Source: JAZDJJ01 sp043804035 | GTDB lineage: Bacteria > Bacteroidota > Bacteroidia > Palsa-948 | Direction: 5' to 3' | DNA: 27,556 nt | NCBI GenBank assembly: GCA_043804035.1 | Contig: JAZDJJ010000014.1 | Span: 1-27,556 of the forward strand | Translations under genes and position numbers: made by a program | Shown here: positions 16,881 through 25,100 of the stretch, one piece after another | Position numbering within the stretch: position 1 is the first letter of the stretch | Layout: each line of letters begins with the position of its first letter | The notes under the pieces: generated by a model | Database searches by the model: none | Told to the model about the DNA's origin: nothing | Seen by the model: only the letters and a program-made list of their open reading frames with translations

Positions 16881-18431
16881 ATGAACAAGATAAATATTCT
16901 TTGGGCTGACGACGAGATAGACCTGCTTCGTCCACACATTTTATTTCTGAAAGAAAAAGGATACGAAGTGAAGACCACCAAAAGTGGTGATGAAGCGATA
17001 AAAATGATTGCTCAGGAAAATTTTGATATTGTTTTTCTGGATGAAAATATGCCGGGGTTAAGTGGAATTGAAACATTGAACCGCATTAAAAGCCATGACG
17101 CTGATTTGCCTGTTGTGATGATTACCAAAAGCGAAGAAGAACAAATTATGGAAGATGCCATTGGTTCAAAGATTGCTGACTATTTAATTAAGCCCGTCAA
17201 TCCAAATCAAATCCTTCTTTCGTTAAAAAAAATTCTTGATAACAAACGTATTGTTTCTGAAAAAACAACTTCCCATTACCAGCAGGAATTCCGCAACATA
17301 GGAATGATGCTCTCTGATAATCTGAATGCTGACGAATGGATTGACATTTACAAAAAACTTATCTATTGGGAATTGGAGTTAGATAAATCGGCAGACGAAA
17401 GTATGACAGGTATTCTGAAGATGCAAAAACAGGAAGCGAATATTTCATTTTCAAAATTCATTGAAACAAATTACATCAGTTGGCTTACCGGCAGAAATCT
17501 TCCTCCTTTGCTTTCTCATACCATTTTGAAAAATAAAATTCCTGATTTGCTTAATAGGAAAGAATCTGTCTTCCTCATTGTGATTGATAATTTGCGCTAT
17601 GATCAATGGAAAATGATACAACCTATCCTGAATGAATATTTCAAAACAGAAAACGAATCACTCTATTATAGTATACTGCCAACCACTACCCAGTTTGCCC
17701 GCAACGCATTGTTCTCAGGACTTCTTCCTGCTGAAATGGAAAAACTTTATCCAAACCTATGGCTGAACGAAGAAGATGAAGGTGGTAAAAATCAATATGA
17801 ACCGGAATTTCTTACTGCACAACTCAAACGTTGGGGAAAAAATATAAAACATTCTTATCACAAAATTCTCAATCATAGCGAAGGGAAAAAACTTGCAGAC
17901 AACATTAGCAATCTTTTGCAGAATAAACTGAATGTGATTGTATATAATTTTGTAGACATGCTTTCGCATGCAAGCACTGAAATGAAAATAATTCACGAAC
18001 TTGCAAATAACAATGCGGCTTATCGTTCTCTCACGCTTTCATGGTTTGAACATTCACCGCTGTACGACATTATCAAACAAATAGCAGAAAAAAAAGGAGT
18101 GCTTGTTATTACCACTGATCACGGAAGCATTCGTATTACTAAAACGTCAAAGGTGATTGGCGACAAACATACCACAACTAATCTCCGTTACAAACAGGGA
18201 AAAAGTTTGAGTTTTGAAAAAAAAGATGTAATGGAAGTATATAATCCCGAAGATGCATTTCTGCCACGGCTAAATGTGAGCACGACATATATCTTTGCAA
18301 AAGAAGATTACTTTTTCGTCTATCCAAATAACTACAATCATTATGTAAATCTTTATCGTAATACATTTCAGCATGGAGGAATTTCGCTGGAAGAAATGGT
18401 GATACCCTTTATTATATTGAATGCAAAATAG
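16881..18431 (+). CDS. porX: T9SS response regulator PorX (receiver plus PglZ domain)
   Basis: 516 residues. Residues 1-120 are a receiver domain (ILWADDEIDLL, acceptor Asp54 in VFLDENMPG, then MITKS and the KP pair at 104-105). The remainder is a PglZ domain of the alkaline phosphatase superfold: VIDNLRYDQW (Asp236), PTTTQFARN (Thr268-270, the nucleophile region), NFVDMLSH (Asp359, His363), TTDHGS (Asp413, His414) and QHGGISLEEMVIP (His498). PorX from other species is phosphorylated in the PorY/PorX system, acts on oligonucleotides through PglZ and controls T9SS gene expression. The metal-site residues look complete. It starts a plus-strand run with tsaE 18 bp downstream, an order I recall from other Bacteroidota, and lies about 5 kb from the gld cluster it probably controls. 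Confidence 0.95.
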   Translation: MNKINILWADDEIDLLRPHILFLKEKGYEVKTTKSGDEAIKMIAQENFDIVFLDENMPGLSGIETLNRIKSHDADLPVVMITKSEEEQIMEDAIGSKIADYLIKPVNPNQILLSLKKILDNKRIVSEKTTSHYQQEFRNIGMMLSDNLNADEWIDIYKKLIYWELELDKSADESMTGILKMQKQEANISFSKFIETNYISWLTGRNLPPLLSHTILKNKIPDLLNRKESVFLIVIDNLRYDQWKMIQPILNEYFKTENESLYYSILPTTTQFARNALFSGLLPAEMEKLYPNLWLNEEDEGGKNQYEPEFLTAQLKRWGKNIKHSYHKILNHSEGKKLADNISNLLQNKLNVIVYNFVDMLSHASTEMKIIHELANNNAAYRSLTLSWFEHSPLYDIIKQIAEKKGVLVITTDHGSIRITKTSKVIGDKHTTTNLRYKQGKSLSFEKKDVMEVYNPEDAFLPRLNVSTTYIFAKEDYFFVYPNNYNHYVNLYRNTFQHGGISLEEMVIPFIILNAK

Positions 18432-18449
18432 TTTCATATTCATACTTCG

Positions 18450-18872
18450 GTGGCAAAATCAATTATCATAAAAAATATTTCTGAACTTAATGATACTGCT
18501 AATCAAATTCTTAATTTTGCAAAAGACAAAGACAATAAGATTTTTTGTTTCTATGGCGAACTTGGTGCGGGAAAAACAACATTGATAAAAACAATCTGCA
18601 ACATTCTCGGAGTAAAAGATTCCACAGGTAGTCCCACCTTTTCGCTCATTAATGAATATCAAACGAAAACAGGTAAAAAAATTTTTCATATAGATCTTTA
18701 TAGAATTAAAACCGAAACCGAAATTTTTGACCTTGGGTATGAAGATTATCTGTTCAGTGGAAACTATTGCTTCATAGAATGGGCAGAAAAAATTGAACAT
18801 CTTCTTCCCGAAGATTGCGTGAGAGTTAAGATTGAAGTAGAAACTGAAAAAAGAATTATTAACATTTTCTAA
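18450..18872 (+). CDS. tsaE: tRNA threonylcarbamoyladenosine biosynthesis ATPase TsaE
   Basis: 140 residues. TsaE is the small P-loop ATPase that supports TsaB/TsaD in forming t6A at position 37 of ANN-decoding tRNAs in the cytoplasm. Walker A is GELGAGKT (36-43); the family motifs SPTFSLINEY (61-70), HIDLYRI (80-86) and FIEWAEK (108-114) are all present. Length is normal. The start is a GTG at 18450, 18 bp after the porX stop; no upstream ATG is available in frame and the protein needs this region to align from its first strand. Probably translated from the porX transcript. Confidence 0.95.
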   Translation: MAKSIIIKNISELNDTANQILNFAKDKDNKIFCFYGELGAGKTTLIKTICNILGVKDSTGSPTFSLINEYQTKTGKKIFHIDLYRIKTETEIFDLGYEDYLFSGNYCFIEWAEKIEHLLPEDCVRVKIEVETEKRIINIF

Positions 18873-18911
18873 AAGAATTATTGTAAATTCACTTTCTTTT
18901 TTAATTTATTT

Positions 18912-20132
18912 ATGTCCCCATCACAAAGTTATTTATCAAAAAATATTCCAGTGGGAATGCTCCTTCCTCAGGAAGAAATGCTGGAAGTAATCACAAAAAA
19001 AGAAAAACTATTTATCGGCATACCGCGCGAAATTTTTTTTCAGGAAAACAGAATCGGATTAGTTCCTGATGCTGTAAATGTGCTGGTAAACAACGGGCAT
19101 CGTGTTGTTGTAGAAAACAATGCGGGCAAGATGTCTAACTTTCAAAATAGTGATTATAGCGAAGCAGGCGCAGAGATTGCATATTCTTCCAAGGAAGTTT
19201 ACAAAGCAGACGTCATCTTAAAGATTGCTCCCCCCTCGCTCAAAGAAATTGAGATGATGAAGCCGGGACAAATTTTATTCTCTACGCTTCAACTTGCTGT
19301 TCAACCGGAAAATTTTGTTCGTCAATTATTATCTAAACGTATCACTGCTATTGCATTTGACTGGATAAAAGATAAAGAGGGAATTTATCCTATAGTTCGT
19401 GCTATGGGAGAAATTGCGGGAACCGCTTCTATTCTTATCGCAGCCGAATATTTAAGTAATGAGAATAACGGAGCAGGAATACTTCTTGGCAGCATAGCAG
19501 GAATTTCTCCAACAGAGGTAGTTATTTTAGGTGCAGGAACTGTTGGCGAATTTTCGGCGCGCGCTGCGTTAGGTCTTGGTGCCACAGTAAAACTATTTGA
19601 CAATTCGCTTTACAAGTTAAGAAGAATACAAACTGCACTCAACAGACGCGTCTTCACTTCCGTCATCCATCCAAAGGTTATACAAAAACATTTAAAGACA
19701 GCAGATGTGGTGATTGGCTCCATTCGCTCCAAACAGGGAAAAGCACCTTGTATAATTTCAGAAGAGATGGTGAAGGATATGAAACAAGGTTCGGTGATTA
19801 TTGATGTGAGCATTGACCAAGGCGGATGTTTTGAAACATCACAAGTAACAAGCCATACTAATCCTGTTTTTCGCAAACATGGCGTGATACATTATTGCGT
19901 ACCGAATATTCCTTCACGCGTTTCGCGCACAGCATCTTATGCATTTAGTACTGTTTGCGGACCCACTCTTTTAAATATAGGTGAATACGGAGGCGTAGGC
20001 AAAATACTTAAGTACGATGCAGGATTGAGAAACGGAATTTATATCTATAATGGTATTCTTATCAATAAATACCTCGGAGAACTCTTTAATCTTCCTTACA
20101 AAGACATTAACTTACTGACAGCAATAATTTAA
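18912..20132 (+). CDS. ald: Alanine dehydrogenase family protein (catalytic His replaced by Gln)
   Basis: 406 residues, about 35 longer than typical alanine dehydrogenase because of an N-terminal extension. The enzyme family reduces pyruvate to L-alanine with NADH, reversibly. Visible blocks: IGIPREIFFQENRIGLVP (35-52, with the substrate-binding Arg47), VILKIAPPS (Lys104 for the canonical Lys75), the NAD-binding VVILGAGTVGEFSARAAL (203-220) and SVIIDVSIDQGGCFETS (Asp302 region). The canonical catalytic His96 lies in a TYLHLA motif; here the motif is STLQLA, with Gln127. I recall the same substitution in other Bacteroidota members annotated as alanine dehydrogenase, so activity is not certain. 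It lies 39 bp after tsaE. The family call is firm; the exact reaction is not. Confidence 0.8.
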   Translation: MSPSQSYLSKNIPVGMLLPQEEMLEVITKKEKLFIGIPREIFFQENRIGLVPDAVNVLVNNGHRVVVENNAGKMSNFQNSDYSEAGAEIAYSSKEVYKADVILKIAPPSLKEIEMMKPGQILFSTLQLAVQPENFVRQLLSKRITAIAFDWIKDKEGIYPIVRAMGEIAGTASILIAAEYLSNENNGAGILLGSIAGISPTEVVILGAGTVGEFSARAALGLGATVKLFDNSLYKLRRIQTALNRRVFTSVIHPKVIQKHLKTADVVIGSIRSKQGKAPCIISEEMVKDMKQGSVIIDVSIDQGGCFETSQVTSHTNPVFRKHGVIHYCVPNIPSRVSRTASYAFSTVCGPTLLNIGEYGGVGKILKYDAGLRNGIYIYNGILINKYLGELFNLPYKDINLLTAII

Positions 20133-20158
20133 ATTTACAATAGGATTAAAAGAAAAGC

Positions 20159-20608
20159 ATGAACACAAAAAGATTTTTTCTTTCCTGGCTATTTAGTTCT
20201 TTGGTAATGTTTTCGCTTTCCTATTTATGGCATGGTGTGATTCTAAATGATATTGCACGACTATCCTATCCCTTAGGAATTTTTCTGACCAGTTCTATTG
20301 TTGTATATCTTATCCTTGGCTTCCTGCTGACAAGAATATTCACGATGCAATTTCACAAACATATTGCAAAGCGTCCTTTTTTGAAAGGACTGATTTCGGG
20401 AGCCATTCTTGGAGCGTCATCTTATCTTTTTGCTTTGGTCATCGGAGTTTCATTCAATAGTTCTCTTACTCCCGAATATATTTTAATAGATATCCTTTGG
20501 CAAATTATTGAGCAGTCGGCAGGTGGAATAACTGTTGCTATAGTTTATGTATGGCTCTACGATGACGACCTTCTGACTATATTAACGAGAAAACTTTTTG
20601 GCGATTAG
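20159..20608 (+). CDS. Small membrane protein, four predicted helices
   Basis: 149 residues, not recognised as a named family. Hydrophobic helices lie at about 6-26, 39-61, 75-97 and 110-132. SYLWHG near residue 21 resembles the WH/WY motif in the first helix of some small inner-membrane DUF families, but I cannot assign one. It starts 26 bp after the ald-like gene with an A/G-rich leader (AGGATTAAAAGAAAAGC), so it is probably the last gene of the porX-tsaE-ald run. Function unknown. Confidence 0.7.
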   Translation: MNTKRFFLSWLFSSLVMFSLSYLWHGVILNDIARLSYPLGIFLTSSIVVYLILGFLLTRIFTMQFHKHIAKRPFLKGLISGAILGASSYLFALVIGVSFNSSLTPEYILIDILWQIIEQSAGGITVAIVYVWLYDDDLLTILTRKLFGD

Positions 20609-20724
20609 CATCAATATTTCTTCTTTTATGACAAATATAACTTACTGTCTTTAATTTATGGATTCAAGACAATATATAAGGAATATACAAGGAATAAAAT
20701 TTCGGAAAAAAAGATGACAACTCT

Positions 20725-20856
20725 ATGATTGACCACAAAAACTATATTCACAAGGACGGAAACTATATCCACAAGGATAGAAACTCTATCCACAAGGATG
20801 GAAACTCTATCCATAAGGATAGAAACTCAATTTATAGGCAATTAACCAATAACTAA
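20725..20856 (+). CDS. Possible 43-residue repeat peptide
   Basis: An ATG at 20725 opens a frame that runs through the whole 21-bp repeat array and ends at TAA 20854-20856, giving repeated (Y/S)IHKD(G/R)N units. Base changes between units include both silent and amino-acid-changing ones, so there is no clear sign of selection on protein. It ends 8 bp before the next gene and could be a leader peptide, or a chance frame because 21 is divisible by three. Confidence 0.25.
   Translation: MIDHKNYIHKDGNYIHKDRNSIHKDGNSIHKDRNSIYRQLTNN
20734..20832. repeat. 21-bp tandem repeat array of small hairpins
   Basis: Four full units (20749-20769, 20770-20790, 20791-20811, 20812-20832) with consensus CACAAGGATRGAAACTCTATC, preceded by a 15-bp partial unit (20734-20748). 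Across each unit junction lies a small palindrome, ATCC-ACAA-GGAT, which in the last copy extends to CTATCC-ATAA-GGATAG. The 21-bp period equals about two helical turns, so the palindromes face the same side of DNA. It lies 32 bp upstream of the 20865 gene. Confidence 0.9.
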
Positions 20857-20864
20857 TAAAAACT

Positions 20865-21539
20865 ATGAAAAAACAAATTGATTACATTCCAAACGCCGAA
20901 GTACAATTCTACTTGTGGCAGGGTGTTTTTATGTCCGTAGCAGGCGCAAACTTAGCCCTTTTGGGTATCCCTTCAGCAAAATGGACATTCTTGCAGGGGC
21001 TACAAACCACTTATCAGAATGCTTATGTTCTTGCGCCTCCGCATGGCGATCATAAGAAAAGCGATGTAACCGCCCGAAACGTTGCTCGCAAGAATTATGA
21101 AAGCGGAATAGGTGGCATCCGCAAAATAGTGGCTCAATACATTGCAAAAAATGATGCGGTGAGCGACAAACTGAAAGTTCAACTGGGTCTCCACGTGGAA
21201 GATACCATACTCACTGAGGCGCGTGTTGCGGAGGATGTTCCTGATATTCAACTAAAATCAAACAGTCCCGGTATGATGACTTTTATTTTTAGAGAAGCAG
21301 GCAATCCCAAGGGACGAGGTAAAGAAGCAGGTATGCACCATTGTCTCATTCAATTCAGCATAGGCGAACCCCCGCCAGCCACAGCAGATAACTGCACCAA
21401 ACATATAGAGGCACAGCGTTCTCCTCATACCGAATATGTGAGCAATTCCCAAAAACGCCTTTATGGTTTCGCCTGTTGGGTGGATACACGCGGACATAAA
21501 GGACCTTGGAGCGATGTTTTTAGTGCAGTGATTACTTAA
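20865..21539 (+). CDS. Hypothetical protein of a recurrent Bacteroidota family
   Basis: 224 residues with no signal peptide or membrane helix. The first 130 residues look helical (VQFYLWQGVFMSVAGANLALLGIP, then TTYQNAYVLAP and ARNVARKNYESGIGGIRKIVAQYI). The last 80 or so look like a fibronectin type III-like beta domain ending in RLYGFACWVDTRGHKGPWSD. From memory this combined pattern (helical half, a GMHHC-like motif, closing W..TRG..GPWS) recurs in unnamed proteins of Bacteroidota and some other bacteria. It follows the hairpin repeat array by 32 bp, which may be its regulatory region. Function unknown. Confidence 0.65.
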   Translation: MKKQIDYIPNAEVQFYLWQGVFMSVAGANLALLGIPSAKWTFLQGLQTTYQNAYVLAPPHGDHKKSDVTARNVARKNYESGIGGIRKIVAQYIAKNDAVSDKLKVQLGLHVEDTILTEARVAEDVPDIQLKSNSPGMMTFIFREAGNPKGRGKEAGMHHCLIQFSIGEPPPATADNCTKHIEAQRSPHTEYVSNSQKRLYGFACWVDTRGHKGPWSDVFSAVIT

Positions 21540-21790
21540 AAGAAAGTTATTGAAAGAAACAAGTTCAGAACAGATGCCGAAAAATATGTGTAATTGAATT
21601 TTTTATGTAGGGTTGAAATACTTGTTAGAAAAAATCCGGTTTGTTATATACCTATGACTAACGCAAAAATGCTTTCACGCGGAGTAACACAGATAAATTC
21701 GCAGAGTTTCGCTGATATTTTGGCTATTTCGGCAAGTTCAATTACCAAGATCAAATACCAAATGGATACGGAGCATTAAGATAAAACAAA

Positions 21791-21932
21791 TTAACTCCGC
21801 CATTTATGGCGGAGAAGAAACCAAAAGAGAACACGGGCTTCAGCCCTGATAAAAAACGACTATATATAAAGTTATGGCTAAAGCCGTTAGATATTGGATT
21901 TCATTAATCTCCGCCATAAATGGCGGAGTTAA
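21791..21932. repeat. REP/BIME-like element bounded by 24-bp inverted repeats
   Basis: TTAACTCCGCCATTTATGGC... at 21791-21814 and its exact reverse complement at 21909-21932 bound the element. Each arm is itself a hairpin (CTCCGCCAT / ATGGCGGAG, 9-bp stem, 2-base spacer). Between them lie two more small palindromes, GGGCTTCAGCCC (21835-21846) and GGCTAAAGCC (21876-21885). No protein is encoded. The layout suits a small non-autonomous element mobilised by a REP-type transposase elsewhere, or a folded RNA. Confidence 0.85.
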
Positions 21933-22029
21933 TAATTCAATCCGTTGTTAATAACTTTTTAGTGTGTATTCAAATTATATTTTTACGTTTGTGCGTAAGT
22001 CCTAATACCATAGACCAAATAGACAATCC

Positions 22030-22037
22030 TACATTTG
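22030..22037 (+). promoter_or_regulatory. Candidate -7 element of the large SPOR protein gene
   Basis: TACATTTG matches TAnnTTTG, 70 bases before the ATG at 22107. No TTTG is found at the expected -33 spacing, so this is weak. Confidence 0.3.
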
Positions 22038-22106
22038 ATATAATAAACTAATTTTATAGTTTTAAAAAGATGTATGCCAATAATTTGGGTTGAACATCTT
22101 TGTAAT

Positions 22107-25100
22107 ATGAAAAAAACAGTTTATTATATTTTGGCTTTCACGTGCAATGTTCTGCTATTTACTCACGTCTTGCGTGGGCAAAATATTTTTTCATCCGAAG
22201 AAGACCTCAAAAAACAGGCAAATAAACTTTTTGAAGAAGAAGAATTTACCAAAGCGTATCCGCTTTTCTCTCAACTGCTCAGCTTGTATTCAAAAGATGC
22301 GCAATACAATTACAAATTCGGCACCTGTTTGCTCTACTCTGCCAGCAACAAAGAAAAAGCCATCCCTTATTTGGAATATGCTGCTAAAAGACAAAAACAA
22401 AATGTGGATAAAGAAGTTTTTTTCTATCTCGGCAAAGCATACCACCTTAACTATCGTTTTGCAGATGCCATCAATGGATATAACAAGTATAAAAAGATAG
22501 CATCTTCAAGACAACAGGAAAAATATGATGTGAACCGCCAGATTGAAATGTGCGCCAATGGGAAAAAACTTTTGAAAAATATCACCGAACTTTCTGTGCT
22601 GGAAAAAAAAGAAATGACTGATGCTGATTTTTTTCGCTCTTACAATCTCACAGAGTTTAACTCTAAGCTCATCGTCAAGCCCGAAGATTTATTAACATCG
22701 GTTGACAAAAAGAAAAAAGAGCAAAATATAATGTATCTCGCCCCCAACCGTAACCAAATTTATTTTTCAAGTTATGGCGATGACGACAAGAATGGAAAAG
22801 ATATTTTTTATGTGAACCGCCTGCCCAATGGAGATTTGAGCAAGCCCATTCGGTTGAATGCAACGATAAATACAAAATACGATGAGGACTTTCCTTTCTT
22901 TCATCCCAACGGCACAACACTTTACTTCTGTTCAAAAGGACATAACAGTATGGGTGGTTATGATGTTTTTAAAAGTGAGTGGAATGGAAAGGACTGGGGC
23001 AAACCTGTGAATATGGATTTTGCCATCAATACTCCCGATGACGATATTTTGTTTGTTTCTGATTCTACTGACCATACCGCTTATTTTTCTTCACGCAGAG
23101 AAGGTACGCAGGGAACGATAACAGTTTACAAAATACTATTGGAAAGAAAGCCACTTAATATTGCCATTATCAAAGGAATACTTGTCAAAAAAGTTGGCGA
23201 TGAAGTGCCAGCAGCAAAAATTACAATAACTGATATTTCTAAAAACGAAGTTGTAACAGTTGCCAACTCTAATAACAAAGACGGTTCTTATTCACTTACT
23301 CTTCCCAACGGAGGAAAATTTATGTTTGCAGTGGAATCGGAGGGGTTCAAAAAATCTTCTGAGTTAGTGGTGGTACCTCCTCAATTAGAATTGAAACCAC
23401 TCAAGCAACAGATATCTCTCATAAACGAAAACGAACGGGATAAAATAATCATTGCAAACAATTTTGAAGCAGATATTGATAGCACCGACCTTCTGTTTGC
23501 TTTGAACTTCATTAAAGAAAAATCACTGCTTGAAGTAAATACTATAGAAGAAGAAAATACGGAAATAACTGCTATGGATGTTTCTTCAAAAACTTCTGTT
23601 AAAACAAAACCTACAACCAAAAACAAAACTCCTGTTGAAAAAACCTTGCCCGAAGAAAATGTTATGCCCGAAGAAAATGTTGTAAAAGAAAACACGGAAA
23701 TCACCGCTGTAGATGTTTCTCCAAAAACTTCTGCTGCAACAAAAACCCCTGTAAGTTCTGTTACAAATTCCGATATTATTGAAATGGCGTACCAGGATTC
23801 TAAAGAAACTCAGAAAGATGCAAATGAATTGCGCAAGAATGCTAATGCTGCAGAAACTTATGTCAAAATAAAAAATGAAGATGCAATGGCTAAACACAAA
23901 GAAGCAGAAGATATTTTGAAAAATGCAGAGGATATAACAAATCAGGAAGAAAAAAATCAACAGATAGATAAAGCAAATAAATTATCAAAAGAAGAAGAGC
24001 AGTTTTCAAAAGAAGCAGCAATGTCGCTGGTGGTTTCTTCACAACTCAATGAACAGGCAAAAGCAAAACAGGAGCAAGCCGATGTGGAATTAAAATTTGC
24101 AAAGGATTTTGAAACCGCTATCAAATCAAATGCGAGCGAAGAGTACATTAACAAACTCCTCGCAAAAAAAGAAGAACTACAAAAACAATCTGAAACATTA
24201 AAGAATGCTGATGATTTTGCAGAAGCATTGAACAAACAAGCAGAAGAAGCACAGACCACTGCCGATAAAACAATGACAAAATATTTAAATGCCATACAAG
24301 ATGTGAGTGATATGCAAAAAGAAACAAAACGACTACGCACCGAAGCCGAAAAGCAAAAAAAATCTACTGTAAAAACATCTATGATACAGCAAGCCGAAGA
24401 GATGGAAAAAGAAATACCAATCAAACAGAAAGAAGCAGAAACGCTCAACATTCAGGCAAAACAATTACAAGCAAAAGCCGATACAATTATCACACAATCA
24501 GCAATAGCCACATCTGTTGTAAAAGGAACACCACTCCCCTCATCAATCATTGCAAGTACAGAGGGTACAGTTAATAACGAAACATCTGCCACTGCAACTG
24601 TTTTGGCTTACTCTGATGTTTTTGCCAAACAACTGAATGACGTTGAAAGCAAAACAAAAAATATAGAGAAAGAAGAAGCAAAAGCAAATATCTATCAATC
24701 GTGGGCTGATTCAATAGATACACAAATTGTTTCACTCAAAACACAATCATCATCCACTGCAAATAAAACAGAGAAAAAACAAATTCAAAATAAAATTTCC
24801 GAACTGCAATTAACAGCAAAAGATAAACGTCAGAAAGCCGCCGACAGTCGCAATAAAGTTGACAACCTGAAATTACAAGAAACATTAGCAGCAAGTTCAA
24901 CAACCCAAACAACTGCATCGTCTTCTGTTCCGCCTGAAAATATTATAGGAACAAAAAATATTAATTCCTACTATGAAAATAAATTATCGGAATCGGCAAA
25001 CACTACAAACGAATACGAACAAAAAACAAAAGAACAAAAAGTATATGACGACTGGGCTTCTTCGCTTCAAGCAGAATCACAACGACTAAAAAAAGAAGGA

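Larger units (their letters stand above)
21540..22106. other. 567-bp stretch with palindromic repeat element and no credible gene
   Basis: The left part (about 21655-21779) has a short open frame containing CGCGGAGTAACACAG and CGCAGAGTTTCGC, which look like degenerate non-coding repeats rather than a gene. The middle holds the 142-bp palindromic element (21791-21932). The right part is AT-rich with a TACATTTG -7-like element at 22030-22037, about 70 bases before the next gene's ATG. Confidence 0.6.

Noticed and set aside
20734..20832. CRISPR-like array
   Set aside because: Units are 21 bp and contiguous, with no unique spacers and no cas genes nearby.
21594..21779. 61-codon frame before the palindromic element
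   Set aside because: Starts with TTG, has no recognisable domain, and its middle resembles degenerate CGGAGT/CGCAGAG repeats found between genes.
23381..24451. Several minus-strand hydrophobic frames opposite the coiled-coil region
   Set aside because: Phe/Ser/Cys-rich shadows of a Lys/Glu/Ala-rich coding strand; not genes.
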